This document shows, piece by piece, positions 29,046 to 38,570 of a stretch of DNA of 64,000 nt; the first letter of the stretch is position 1; each line of letters begins with the position of its first letter. The notes beneath the pieces are model-generated. The model saw only the letters and a program-made list of their open reading frames with translations. It did not search any database and was not told the origin of the DNA. Source of the stretch: Candidatus Litorirhabdus singularis (lineage in GTDB: Bacteria > Pseudomonadota > Gammaproteobacteria > Pseudomonadales > Halieaceae); assembly GCF_026262625.1 (NCBI RefSeq), contig NZ_SHNN01000002.1:558001-622000 (forward strand). Reading direction: 5' to 3'. The position numbers and the translations under genes were made by a program.

Positions 29046-30136
29046 CTCTTTCTGCCTTTCAACCACACAACTACGATGCGCTGCTTCAGTCTAAGCGTGA
29101 GCATCTGGAACAGCTTCTCGCGCCTTTCTCGGTGCCAGCCACTAAGGTGTTTGATTCACCGCCTGACAGCTTTCGGATGCGCGCCGAGTTTCGAATCTGG
29201 CACGACGGCGATGACATGTTCTATGCCATGTTTGATCCCGGTCGGCCTCGCGATCCATTGCGCGTGGATACGTTCCCCATCGCCAGCCAACGCATCCAGA
29301 CAGCGATGCAGCCACTGCTCGACAAGCTACTGGCAAATCCTGAACTGCGTCGTAAACTGTTCCAGGTAGAGTTCCTGTCGACGCAGACAGACCAGCTACT
29401 CATCACGCTGATCTATCATCGCCAACTGGACGACACATGGCAGGAACAAGCGGCGCATCTGGAGACTGCACTCGATGCCAAGGTAATTGGCAGAGCGCGA
29501 AAACAGCGCTTGGTCTTAAGCCAGGACTACGTGGATGAACAACTAACCATAGGCCGGCGGGTATTCCATTATAGGCAGTTTGAACAGGGTTTCACCCAGC
29601 CGAATGCCAACGTCAATAGCAAGATGATCGAATGGGCTTGCGAACAAGCCAGGGGCTGCAGCGGAGATTTGCTGGAGCTATACTGCGGCAACGGCAATTT
29701 CACGCTGCCATTGGCGGGTCATTTCGACAAAGTGCTCGCAACGGAAGTGTCAAAAGCGTCAATGAACTCCGCTCGATTCAATCAGCAGCGCAACAACATC
29801 AATAATCTGGAACTGGTGAGGCTAGCCGCAGAAGAAGTGGTGGAGGCGCTAGCCGGCGCGCGGCCGTTTCGGCGTCTGGCTCATCTTGAGAATGGACTCG
29901 CAGGATACAATTTCGGAACCGTATTCGTTGACCCACCGCGGGCCGGACTGGACGCTGCCACGGAAAAGCTGGTGAGCCAATTTGACAATATTATTTATAT
30001 ATCATGCAATCCAGTAACACTGGCTGGGAACCTTGAAAGCATCTGTAGAACCCATAGTGTGCAGGCATGTGCCCTCTTCGACCAGTTCCCTTACACACAG
30101 CATGTGGAATGCGGCGTACTCTTACAGCGTCGCTAG
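29039..30136 (+). CDS. trmA: tRNA (uracil-54-C5)-methyltransferase
   Basis: Makes ribothymidine at position 54 of tRNA, using SAM. 365 residues, matching E. coli TrmA (366). The SAM motif LLELYCGNGNFTLPLA is near residue 212, DPPRAGLD near 300, the nucleophile is in ISCNPVTLAGNL, and the catalytic Glu is in QHVECGVLLQ at the C-terminus. It has no iron-sulfur cysteines, unlike RlmD/RlmC. Convergent with the next gene, overlapping by four bases. Confidence 0.96.
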   Translation: MVALSAFQPHNYDALLQSKREHLEQLLAPFSVPATKVFDSPPDSFRMRAEFRIWHDGDDMFYAMFDPGRPRDPLRVDTFPIASQRIQTAMQPLLDKLLANPELRRKLFQVEFLSTQTDQLLITLIYHRQLDDTWQEQAAHLETALDAKVIGRARKQRLVLSQDYVDEQLTIGRRVFHYRQFEQGFTQPNANVNSKMIEWACEQARGCSGDLLELYCGNGNFTLPLAGHFDKVLATEVSKASMNSARFNQQRNNINNLELVRLAAEEVVEALAGARPFRRLAHLENGLAGYNFGTVFVDPPRAGLDAATEKLVSQFDNIIYISCNPVTLAGNLESICRTHSVQACALFDQFPYTQHVECGVLLQRR

Positions 30137-31020
30137 ACCTTAATGCCAAACTCTAGCAGGGCACGCCCCAGCGTTTCGTCCAAGCGCTCGCAGTCCTCTT
30201 CGCGCACGTCTATCAGCCGCAGCTGATGCTGCTGATAGAGAGCCTGCTTCTTTAGCTTCATGGTCAGCCGCTCTTTACTCTCTTGCTGCAACCAGCATTC
30301 AATATAGACATGTGCTGAAGGCAGGTAGAAATCAGCGTAATACTCTTCCTCAACCGGAAGCGCGCGATGACAGGCATGAGTGAGCTGCGCCAGATAAAGC
30401 CAGTTGCAGACCTGCAGTTCCAGTGGAGTCACCAACAGATGTCCATCCAGTCCTTCGCTAGGCGTACTTTCGACCTTGCTAAACAGGTCATCACCGGCAC
30501 CATCAGCCTCGATGACCAGACCGGCGTCGGACTGCTTGATGAGCTCACGGTGAATGACTGGATGGTCAACAAAATCATGTGGCCAGGTGACATAATAAGC
30601 ACCACTTTCTGCACTCTCTTGCTGCTGGCCGCCGAGCTGTTTGCCCCTGGCAGTCAATTCCCAACCCAGAATGCTGTGCATCTGTAAGCCAAGTTCAGCC
30701 AGTGAACGGTTAATCTGGCGCGGATGCAGGCGCGTATAGTAGCGCTGCATTTCGCTGGCGGTTATGCGCTGATTGGATTCGAGAGCCGCCAACAGGGGAT
30801 GTTTATCCAGCGTGGGCGGCCACACAATATAACGCCCATAGCGATGGCTCTCTACATACTCACCGCCTTCAAACTCGCCCTTGGGTGTCAATACCCAGGC
30901 GTCGTCAACACGGCGTATCCAGCCGTAGTCTTTTAGCGTCGCAAACAATTGCTGTACCGACAGGTCCAGCACTTTGGCCATACCAGTGGTTGAAATTTTC
31001 TTGTCGGGATCTTCACTCAT
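30133..31020 (-). CDS. unknown protein with a PD-(D/E)XK-nuclease-like C-terminus
   Basis: About 295 residues from the ATG at 31020; an ATG at 31038 inside a GC-rich palindrome (31030-31047) is the alternative, and neither has a Shine-Dalgarno. I do not recognise a named family. The N-terminal half has helix-turn-helix-like repeats, each ending in a YGRYIVWP- or YYVTWP-type stretch followed by a DHP element. The last 80 residues contain YYADFYLPSAHVYIECW and LRLIDV. This resembles the D...E core of small restriction-endonuclease-fold proteins, though the usual Lys after the Glu is missing. It follows a dUTPase gene by a few bases. Confidence 0.6.
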   Translation of the reverse strand: MSEDPDKKISTTGMAKVLDLSVQQLFATLKDYGWIRRVDDAWVLTPKGEFEGGEYVESHRYGRYIVWPPTLDKHPLLAALESNQRITASEMQRYYTRLHPRQINRSLAELGLQMHSILGWELTARGKQLGGQQQESAESGAYYVTWPHDFVDHPVIHRELIKQSDAGLVIEADGAGDDLFSKVESTPSEGLDGHLLVTPLELQVCNWLYLAQLTHACHRALPVEEEYYADFYLPSAHVYIECWLQQESKERLTMKLKKQALYQQHQLRLIDVREEDCERLDETLGRALLEFGIKV

Positions 31021-31046
31021 AAGGGGTTGACCCGGCATAAGCCGGG

Positions 31047-31670
31047 TTAGTCTGCAGATTCCTGATAACGTTGATCCAGTGCCTGGTAGAGACGATCGGC
31101 ATAGTCTGCAGCTTCAGCGTCAAGCTCTGCTGCCAACTCCACCAGATGCTCATTATCTTCTCTACCAAGCCACAGCTTCCGATAGCTGCCGTCTTTATAG
31201 CCATTATCCTGACGGAAGAAGTTCAGTACATTTTTGCCGACATAACTGCGATACAGCGATTCAAAACTCATCTCTGCGGCCGTGAGGAGGTCCCAAAAAG
31301 CTGTCACCGAAAAGCCCTTTGTATTCAAACTGGCAGCCGCGAGTCGCTCCGTGGCCTCGCGCACGTCAATAATGGCTGGCTCATAGCCTTGCAGCTCAAC
31401 GACGATAGCCGCAGCAATTTCATCACTGCTCTGCTGCTGTCGAAACATGGCACTCATACCAAAATGCCAGATGTCCACAATCTCTAAACGAACCTGCTCA
31501 ATATCCGGATTCTGCTGCTTCCACCATTTGTAACCGTAGTGATCCATCAGTTCGCCACACTCGATCCAGACAGCGCGATACCACTCAAAATTTTGATCAA
31601 TCCAGCTTTCATGAACGCGTGTATTCATACGGTGCTGCATTTCCAGCATATTGATCAGAGCTTGTTTCAT
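31047..31670 (-). CDS. dUTP diphosphatase, dimeric all-alpha type
   Basis: Hydrolyses dUTP to dUMP, keeping uracil out of DNA. 207 residues from the ATG at 31670 (MKQALINMLEMQHRMN) with a GAGGA site; upstream codons lack one. It belongs to the dUTPase_2/MazG-like all-alpha superfamily: WIECGELMDHYGYKWW then VRLEIVDIWHF gives the ExxE...ExxD metal site. It is unrelated to the trimeric Dut of E. coli. The same dimeric type is common in marine Gammaproteobacteria. Confidence 0.88.
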   Translation of the reverse strand: MKQALINMLEMQHRMNTRVHESWIDQNFEWYRAVWIECGELMDHYGYKWWKQQNPDIEQVRLEIVDIWHFGMSAMFRQQQSSDEIAAAIVVELQGYEPAIIDVREATERLAAASLNTKGFSVTAFWDLLTAAEMSFESLYRSYVGKNVLNFFRQDNGYKDGSYRKLWLGREDNEHLVELAAELDAEAADYADRLYQALDQRYQESAD

Positions 31671-31752
31671 AGTGTCCTCAAGGGCTCGATTTGGCGGCAA
31701 TTTGATGCGCGAGCATAGCAGCGCACAGCAGTCGACACCAGCTACGTCAAAG

Positions 31753-34700
31753 CTATTGCGCGGGCGCGGCTGGTGGGTCCTGCTGCAGGTTTACTTGCAA
31801 GGGCTGACTCGTATCCAGATGCACGTCGCGCTGCGGAAAGGCAACCACGATACCCTCTTCCTGAAATAGCGTATTAACCGACTGACGCACTTCGCTGGCC
31901 GTCACCAGGCGCTTGTCGACGCTACCCAGAAAACAGCGCAGCACCAACTTCAGGGAGTTGTCGCCAAAGTCGTCAAAGGTAACAAAAGGCTGAGGATCTT
32001 CTAACACCAGAGGATGGCTCTTGCCTGCCTGCACAGCGAGCTCCATTGCACGCTTAAGGTTCGTACCATAGGCAACCCCGGCTACCACTTCAAAGCGGGT
32101 AACCTGGTCACTCAACGACCAATTCAGCAGCCGCCCGGTAATAAACTCCTTGTTGGGCACCAGTAGCTCGCGCCGGTCAAAATCTCGAATGGTGGTTGCA
32201 CGCATTCTAATACGGGTGACGACTCCAGAAGTCTCTCCCACCGTAACGGTGTCACCCACTCTTATCGGCTGCTCAAAAAGTAAGATAAGACCACTAATAA
32301 AGTTGGCGACAATCTCCTGTAATCCAAACCCAATACCAACACTCAGTGCTGCGACAGCCCATTGAATTTGCGACCAGGCGAACCCCAGCATGCCCAGCAC
32401 ACTCATGAATACCCCCGCAATCAACACATAGCTAAACAGCGTTGAAACCGCATAAATAGCTCCAGCGGACATGGTTGTTTGTTGCTGTAGCAATAGTTCC
32501 AACAGTCCGGGAATGCGTTTAACCGCAACATAGCCTAGAAACGCGACTAACAGAGCAATGCCAAAATCTGCCAGAGTTACCGGAAGTATCGTATCGATGC
32601 CCTCCAGCTTCTCCGTATAGGTCCACAATTCTACATCGTTAAGAATGCCGAGCGCCGGCAACACCTCGCGCCAAACCGTGAGTACCCCGAAGACAGCGCC
32701 GATGAGAAGAAAGGCACTAAGCAATTTCCGTCCATCTGCATCTATCGTGTCCGGGTCCAACTCGACACGCTGAGGAGTCTCCTGCTCCTCTTCCTCAGGA
32801 TTCTCCGCTGCCAAAGCGGCTGCAACCTCGACCTCCTCCCGCTCGCGCTTAATCATTCTCATTCGTAACAAACGTAGCCAACGCACACCAAACTCGTGCG
32901 CAATCAGGAGCGCCGCAAAAATACCGATGGTTAAAAGCATCAGTACTAAAAATTCGGTAGCGGTGCCGCTATAGCCCAACAGCATCAATAGGATCAGCGC
33001 ACAAGGCACACCTATGAGAAACAACCTAGCCGCACGCGCCCAGATACTGCGTCGCGTATTACCAGAGGTGGCAAGCAGCGTATCTAGTCGAGATTCTACA
33101 AAGTTGGGCAGGCGCGCGAAGAATATGGCCAGCGCAACTTGTGCGGTTATCAACATAAGGGCGACAAACATGTTGTCAGCCTCGGTTAGACTTAACCGGT
33201 TGGCCAAAATGGCCAACAGTACGGTAGGTACAAACACCTGTTCCAGTGCGGTAAGACGCCTTCTGATGACCTGAATAGTACTAATTGACCAGTGGAAGTG
33301 GCGCACGGCCAAGCCATTATCCAGTACCAGATGACGCAGAATTTCCATACCAAAAAAGTAGTAACTGACTCGTTCAAGCGCAAACGACAGTGGCAATGCC
33401 ACCGATGAATCTGGAGCGAGACCCCTCAGTGCCAGACCCAAGACCAGGAACAAGAACGGCCAGCGCAGTGCGAGCACTACCGTTATGATCAGACCCTGAA
33501 AGGTAGACATGAGCGTGTCTTGCTCGACATTGCCGACGCTCTCGCCCGTAGCCTCCAACCGTTGAAGCAGCCAACGCCTGCTGCGAAATAGAATGGCACT
33601 AACCAAAAATAGCAACAGCAGCCCTATCGACCCCGCTATATGCGCGGGCAGCAACACTAGCATCTTCCACCACTGGGTTGGTTCAAATACTTGCCAGGCT
33701 TCCCGAGGTAACTTCTCCAGCTTGGCCAGCGACAGCGGTGAGTCGGTTCTAATCCAGAGTAAGCGTTCAGATATAAACTTGCTGTAGCTGTCGGCCGACT
33801 TTTTTAGCCTTCGCGATGAAAAATCCAACTCTCCCAGCGTTCGTAAGTAGCTCTCTTCACCATCTATTGCTGCGATGATCAGATCACGCCGGGCTAACAA
33901 CAGCTGACGGATCTCCGGGTCCAGGCTGCTTCGTTCGGCGTCACTCAGCCCCTCAGTGATCAGCCTGATTTGATCATTCATATTGTGATTGTCGCGGCGC
34001 TGCTCTTCGTACTCGATTTGGCGCAGGCTCGAATCCGCAATCATTTGTTCACGCTCTGACGCGGAGTAGCTGGCTTGACGACGCCTCGGGAACTGGTTTT
34101 TTTGTTCACTGAGTATGCGGCCTAGCGCCTGCGACATTCCCACAACTTGAAGCTTGCGCTCCAACGCCTGCAAGTCCGACTCATAGCGATCGGCGCCTGC
34201 ACGCGCACTCTGTTCCGCCTCGCGTATTTTCTCCAGTTCAGTCGCCACCTGCGCTGAACGGGTGGTTAAGTGGGTATTTTCTTCAGCCAGCTTGAGTAAC
34301 AAAGGGTCGCGACCCTGCAGTTCTTGCTCAGCAGATTTTGCGGCGTCAGCGGCTTTCTCAGCTTCTCCCTGACGCAACTTGATAACAAGGCTTTCATGCA
34401 TTTTCACTGCGTCGCTAAGTCTGGCAATGTCGAAATTGGCACGATCTTTCTGGGCCTTCAACAGCTCCTGCCGCATAGGCCTGCTCAGCTGCTCTGCATC
34501 AAGCATAGCCAGTTCCGCAGTCGTATTATCAAGCTGCGCTTTTAGCAACCAGCGCCCCTCACGGTCCTGAAGAGAGTCGGACAGCGGCGCTGCGTTGAAT
34601 TGATCATTAAGGCTATTCTGCTCTAAAGCTAGTGCAGTCATTCGCTGGCGAATTTCACCGGGACGGGATGTTTCTCGTTGCAACTGATTATCTAAATCTG

Positions 34701-35121
34701 CAGCCTGAGTTTGCACGGCCGCCAATTCAGCCTTGTCCTGCTGCAAGCTTGCCTCCGCCTGACCCAAGCTTATGCCTGAGACTACCCCCTCAACACTGCT
34801 TGAAGCGCTATTGGCCTCGTTCAGCTCAGCCTTGATTCTCGCGGCGTCGGCGGAAGCTGTAGCCAGCAGTTTCTCATAGCTACTGCGTTTGGCTTTAAAG
34901 TTTGCGGTGAACTTGATCAGGCTTTCGACCTGATTTAAGGACGCCAGCAGACGCTCCTTCTCGGCGGCTTCGAGGTCGCTTGCACCTTCTATCTGCGATC
35001 GTGCCGCCTTCAACTGCTCCGCGGAAAGTTCCGACCCGGACGTTATAGCCGTTTGCGCCATAGAGGTGGCCGGCAGCAGGAAAAAAAGGCATATGAACAC
35101 TACTTTTAGTTGTGGGCGCAC
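31753..35121 (-). CDS. mscK: mechanosensitive channel MscK (KefA) family
   Basis: Large inner-membrane channel that opens on membrane tension and protects against hypo-osmotic shock. I use the GTG at 35121: it has a CGGAG ribosome site seven bases upstream and directly begins a clean signal peptide (residues 1-22, ending TSMA). An ATG at 35154 would add 11 polar residues. 1122 residues, like E. coli MscK (1120). Residues about 25-440 are a coiled-coil-rich periplasmic part, then about ten membrane helices, then the MscS core with GFGLQEIVANFISGLILLFE and a cytoplasmic beta domain. A charged EEEEQE loop lies between helices. Confidence 0.92.
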   Translation of the reverse strand: MRPQLKVVFICLFFLLPATSMAQTAITSGSELSAEQLKAARSQIEGASDLEAAEKERLLASLNQVESLIKFTANFKAKRSSYEKLLATASADAARIKAELNEANSASSSVEGVVSGISLGQAEASLQQDKAELAAVQTQAADLDNQLQRETSRPGEIRQRMTALALEQNSLNDQFNAAPLSDSLQDREGRWLLKAQLDNTTAELAMLDAEQLSRPMRQELLKAQKDRANFDIARLSDAVKMHESLVIKLRQGEAEKAADAAKSAEQELQGRDPLLLKLAEENTHLTTRSAQVATELEKIREAEQSARAGADRYESDLQALERKLQVVGMSQALGRILSEQKNQFPRRRQASYSASEREQMIADSSLRQIEYEEQRRDNHNMNDQIRLITEGLSDAERSSLDPEIRQLLLARRDLIIAAIDGEESYLRTLGELDFSSRRLKKSADSYSKFISERLLWIRTDSPLSLAKLEKLPREAWQVFEPTQWWKMLVLLPAHIAGSIGLLLLFLVSAILFRSRRWLLQRLEATGESVGNVEQDTLMSTFQGLIITVVLALRWPFLFLVLGLALRGLAPDSSVALPLSFALERVSYYFFGMEILRHLVLDNGLAVRHFHWSISTIQVIRRRLTALEQVFVPTVLLAILANRLSLTEADNMFVALMLITAQVALAIFFARLPNFVESRLDTLLATSGNTRRSIWARAARLFLIGVPCALILLMLLGYSGTATEFLVLMLLTIGIFAALLIAHEFGVRWLRLLRMRMIKREREEVEVAAALAAENPEEEEQETPQRVELDPDTIDADGRKLLSAFLLIGAVFGVLTVWREVLPALGILNDVELWTYTEKLEGIDTILPVTLADFGIALLVAFLGYVAVKRIPGLLELLLQQQTTMSAGAIYAVSTLFSYVLIAGVFMSVLGMLGFAWSQIQWAVAALSVGIGFGLQEIVANFISGLILLFEQPIRVGDTVTVGETSGVVTRIRMRATTIRDFDRRELLVPNKEFITGRLLNWSLSDQVTRFEVVAGVAYGTNLKRAMELAVQAGKSHPLVLEDPQPFVTFDDFGDNSLKLVLRCFLGSVDKRLVTASEVRQSVNTLFQEEGIVVAFPQRDVHLDTSQPLQVNLQQDPPAAPAQ

Positions 35122-35241
35122 GAGAGGCTCCGTAGACAGGTTTGATGAGTGCATAGTAGGCAAATTTGTGCCGTATATCGATATAGAAATGTACCCATAT
35201 GGGCGACCGCCATAGACACGTGAATGTGGTAGGGTTTGCCT

Positions 35242-35871
35242 GTGAAAGCTACCCTACCAATACCTACCAGAGCCGCTGCTATAATCGCGTTTGCAATATT
35301 GACGGTGGCCTGCAGCACGGCGCCCGTTACCGTGGTTGAGTCGGAGCCCGAGACAACGATTGCCACATCGACATTGCCGCCTGATGACGTTGGCTCCGTT
35401 CCCGCACCGGAGCCAATTGTGATAGTGGAGCCCTGCCCCATTACGCTTGACGACATGTTGCTGGTAGGAGAAGTTGAGCATGTGTTGGTGGGCGCAGAGC
35501 AGATATTATTGCAGGCACGCATAGACACTGGAGCCAAAACAACATCGCTGGACGTGTCTGATATCGAGTACTTCGAGCGCGACGGCGAACGCTGGGTACA
35601 ATTTGCCGTCGCTGACCCGAGTACCGCGACAAGCCAAATACTGCAACGGCCTTTTAAGCGCAAAGTACGCATAAAGCGTCACGGGGATGAGTCGCAGCCA
35701 CGCCCGATAGTCACTTTAATCATCAGCATGGGAAATTTATCACGGGAGGTTGAAGTCAGCCTGACGGATCGCAGCGGCTTTCGCTACCCGGTGCTGATAG
35801 GTCGTAACTTTCTGGATGACGAGGCGTTAGTCGATGTCAGCCGCAAATTTGTGGCAACGGATTCAGACTGA
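35242..35871 (+). CDS. lipoprotein with RimB/retropepsin-like protease domain
   Basis: 209 residues from the GTG at 35242 (AGGG site seven bases upstream). Residues 1-24 form a lipoprotein signal ending in LTVAC, then a Pro/Thr-rich linker. From about residue 70 a putative ATP-dependent zinc protease domain (retropepsin fold) begins, with the DTGAKTTSLD motif near 92-101 and IGRNFL near the end. First gene of a three-gene set with a UUP1/7TM protein and an ATP-grasp ligase. The family partners RimK-type glutamate ligases. Here the lipid anchor places it in the cell envelope. Confidence 0.85.
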   Translation: MKATLPIPTRAAAIIAFAILTVACSTAPVTVVESEPETTIATSTLPPDDVGSVPAPEPIVIVEPCPITLDDMLLVGEVEHVLVGAEQILLQARIDTGAKTTSLDVSDIEYFERDGERWVQFAVADPSTATSQILQRPFKRKVRIKRHGDESQPRPIVTLIISMGNLSREVEVSLTDRSGFRYPVLIGRNFLDDEALVDVSRKFVATDSD

Positions 35872-35883
35872 AATGAGGCGGCC

Positions 35884-37407
35884 ATGAACCCGGGCAGGCA
35901 AATTGTAGCGCTGGTCGCGCTGCTGGTGATAGCGGGTGTTTCCTTGGTCTGGTACAAGCATCAGGTACTTGGCTTTCCCCTCTTGGCCAGTGAATCACAG
36001 ACGCTGTGGAAGATTGAAGCAACGCTGAAGTTCGATGCACTGGGCGGACCGGTTACGGCCAGCATCAATTTGCCGGACGCGGTCGTCGGGCGCAGCGACG
36101 TATTTACCGAACAAATGGCGCCAGGCTACCAATTCGCCATCGTCGATCAGGACAACAACAGTATTGCTCAGTGGCGCCACGCTGACCCACCAGAGGGTGC
36201 CCAGGTGCTTTATTTGCGTTCCGAAATATTCTTCAATGAATTGGGGCCGCTCACAGAGGCGCCGGCGCCGGTGCCGGTAACACCTCACTTAATCGGCCTG
36301 GAGGCACGGGGTTTTGCTGACGCGCGCCAAATTCTCGCGGCCATGGATCTCGAGCCAGCTGCGCTAGTAGAAACGATTCTACGAGAAATCAACAGCCCCC
36401 AGAGTGCCTGGCTCGGTCTACTCTTGCGCGACCGCAGTCGGCGAGCAGATAAAGTTCAACTTGCCGCAGACCTACTGGCCTTTCAGGGCATAGCTGCACG
36501 CGTGATAAGAGGCGTGGAACTAATCGACAGACAACGTGGGCGCAGCGCTAGATTTATGCTCAAAGTTTGGCAGGACAATGCCTGGCAACTCTATGACGCG
36601 AAGTCTGCAACCGCACTACCATGGACCAAGTTTATTGAATTTCAGCAAGGTGAGCAGGCGCTCTTTGAAGTTTTTGGTGGCGAGAAATCAGAGTTATCAT
36701 TTGCCGTCGTCAGCGAAGAGCGTGCGGCCTTTGTCAACGCGGTGGAAAATGCACGGAACCATAGCAGTTGGCTGGTCGATTTTTCAATTTATAGCTTACC
36801 CGTGGCGCAGCAGAGCACCTTCAAGCTGCTATTGCTGATTCCGCTGGGCGCGCTGGTGGTGGTGATACTGCGAAATCTGGTTGGCATAAGAACCTCGGGG
36901 ACGTTTATGCCGATTCTTATTGCACTGAGTTTTTTACAAACTTCGCTGCTACCTGGCCTGATGTTGTTCCTCTTGGTAGTCGGGACTGGATTGCTGGTGC
37001 GTTCCTATATGTCGCGACTTAACCTGCTATTGGTGCCGCGCATCGCCGCGGTACTCGTGTTTGTCATTATTTTGTATGCCGCCATCGGCATTGCCGCGCA
37101 TAAGCTGGGCTTTGACTGGGGCGCCAAAGTGACGTTTTTCCCGATGATTATTTTGTCATGGACCATTGAACGCATGTCTATCTTGTGGGATGAAGACGGC
37201 GCCAGAGAGGTGTTCATACAAGGCGGCGGAAGCCTCGTAACAGCGTCCGTAGCCTACTTGTTAATGAATAGCCAAACAGTGTCTGATGCGATTTTCCTTT
37301 ACCCGGAAATGCTATTGATTGTTTTGGCAATCATTATTGCCATTGGCAGCTACAGCGGCTACCGCTTATCTGACTTGCGCCGTTTCCAGCCCATGGAGCG
37401 TTATTAG
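35884..37407 (+). CDS. inactive transglutaminase-domain/7TM membrane protein (UUP1 family)
   Basis: 507 residues: one N-terminal helix (about 6-23), a periplasmic domain (about 40-300) of the inactive transglutaminase type that contains a retained VRRGVEL-like core region but no obvious Cys-His-Asp triad, then about seven helices (from about 303 to 498). It starts 12 bp after the protease gene and its stop overlaps the ligase start by one base. The family is known as part of a conserved trio with an alpha-L-glutamate-ligase-like protein. Its function is unproven; a sensor or transporter of a ligated peptide is possible. Confidence 0.85.
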   Translation: MNPGRQIVALVALLVIAGVSLVWYKHQVLGFPLLASESQTLWKIEATLKFDALGGPVTASINLPDAVVGRSDVFTEQMAPGYQFAIVDQDNNSIAQWRHADPPEGAQVLYLRSEIFFNELGPLTEAPAPVPVTPHLIGLEARGFADARQILAAMDLEPAALVETILREINSPQSAWLGLLLRDRSRRADKVQLAADLLAFQGIAARVIRGVELIDRQRGRSARFMLKVWQDNAWQLYDAKSATALPWTKFIEFQQGEQALFEVFGGEKSELSFAVVSEERAAFVNAVENARNHSSWLVDFSIYSLPVAQQSTFKLLLLIPLGALVVVILRNLVGIRTSGTFMPILIALSFLQTSLLPGLMLFLLVVGTGLLVRSYMSRLNLLLVPRIAAVLVFVIILYAAIGIAAHKLGFDWGAKVTFFPMIILSWTIERMSILWDEDGAREVFIQGGGSLVTASVAYLLMNSQTVSDAIFLYPEMLLIVLAIIIAIGSYSGYRLSDLRRFQPMERY

Positions 37408-38372
37408 TGCTGGGGTTCGCCTCTCCATTAAGACTAAGGCGCATGGGTGTTGTCGGCATGAACCGTCGCAACGTGCGCTATATAGCACCCAACAATGCCC
37501 GTAGCCTGTATCCACTGGTAGACAACAAGCTCAAGACCAAACTGCTATGTGATGAACACGGTATCGCGGTACCGCGCCTCCTCGGCGTGTGCCGCTTTCA
37601 GCACCACCTGCGGGAGTTGGATGAGTTTTTACACGAACACCCCTCCTTTGTGATTAAACCCGCCAAGGGCAGCGGCGGCAAAGGGATTGTGGTGGTGAGC
37701 AGTCGCCAGGGGCGCAATTTTCAAAAGCCAAGCGGCGAGCAGATAACGATTCAGTCCATCAAGCGGCACACTTCCAATACGCTCAGTGGCTTGTACAGCC
37801 TGGGCGGAAAACCCGATGTCGCTATCATCGAAGAGATGGTCCAGTTTACCGATGACTTTGCAGACTTTTCCTTTGAAGGTGTACCGGACGTACGGGTGAT
37901 TGTCTATCGCGGTTATCCGGTCATGGCCATGATGCGATTGTCTACCCACGCCTCCGACGGCAAAGCCAATTTGCATCAGGGCGCCGTAGGAGTTGGTATA
38001 GACCTGGCTTCAGGTCGCGCGCTCCAAGGCGTGCAGCACGGACACCTGATAACCCACCATCCCGATACCGAGCGGCGCCTGTCAGAGCTTGTTGTGCCGC
38101 AGTGGAGCGATTTACTGGAACTGGCTGCTCGTAGTTATGAAGTGACCGGACTCGGCTATATTGGTGCAGATATTGTTATAGACCGCGCACGCGGACCGCT
38201 GTTGCTGGAGCTGAATGCTCGGCCGGGGCTTGCTATACAAATGGCAAATGGTAAAGGCTTAGAACCGCGTGTCGGACTGGCCGAACAACGCGCCAATGAT
38301 TACCCTGATGGTCGGCAGGAGTCAGCGTCAGATCGAGTACTGTACGCGACGGAAAGTATTGCCGCCCTATAG
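37407..38372 (+). CDS. alpha-L-glutamate ligase-like protein (ATP-grasp, RimK-related)
   Basis: 321 residues from GTG 37407, which overlaps the preceding stop. ATP-grasp features: FVIKPAKGSGGKGIVVV (near residues 77-93) for nucleotide binding, EEMVQF, DVRVIVYRGYPVMAMMR and the metal-binding LLLELNARPGLAIQMAN near the C-terminus. The protein is soluble. With its partners it probably adds an amino acid, perhaps glutamate, to an acceptor that is still unknown. Cysteine-free active region and no membrane segment. Confidence 0.87.
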   Translation: MLGFASPLRLRRMGVVGMNRRNVRYIAPNNARSLYPLVDNKLKTKLLCDEHGIAVPRLLGVCRFQHHLRELDEFLHEHPSFVIKPAKGSGGKGIVVVSSRQGRNFQKPSGEQITIQSIKRHTSNTLSGLYSLGGKPDVAIIEEMVQFTDDFADFSFEGVPDVRVIVYRGYPVMAMMRLSTHASDGKANLHQGAVGVGIDLASGRALQGVQHGHLITHHPDTERRLSELVVPQWSDLLELAARSYEVTGLGYIGADIVIDRARGPLLLELNARPGLAIQMANGKGLEPRVGLAEQRANDYPDGRQESASDRVLYATESIAAL

Positions 38373-38462
38373 ACCCAATACTCTGGAGTAGCAACGCTGG
38401 AGCTGATCTGAAATCACGGGCTATGTCCCTGATTAGTAACAATCTCCGGGGGAAGCCGTCTA

Positions 38463-38570
38463 ATGAAAGCACCTGTCCATAGCACACTCAGCCTTCTGCT
38501 CGTGACCGCAGCCATCAGCATTGCTGGTTGTAACACCAGCACCGAATCCATCAGTCCTGCGATGGACTGA
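38463..38570 (+). CDS. tiny lipoprotein (35 aa), possibly cut short by an in-frame TGA
   Basis: ATG 38463 with a GGGGA site about nine bases upstream. MKAPVHSTLSLLLVTAAISIAGC is a complete lipoprotein signal with lipobox SIAGC; only 12 residues follow the lipidated Cys before TGA (38568-38570). The same frame continues without a stop for 20 more sense codons to TAG at 38631, reading FQAIQLQQEVANIGHALTQR, which looks like real protein. A single TGG-to-TGA change would explain this. It could also be a genuine entericidin-sized lipoprotein. No homologue is recognised. Confidence 0.5.
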   Translation: MKAPVHSTLSLLLVTAAISIAGCNTSTESISPAMD

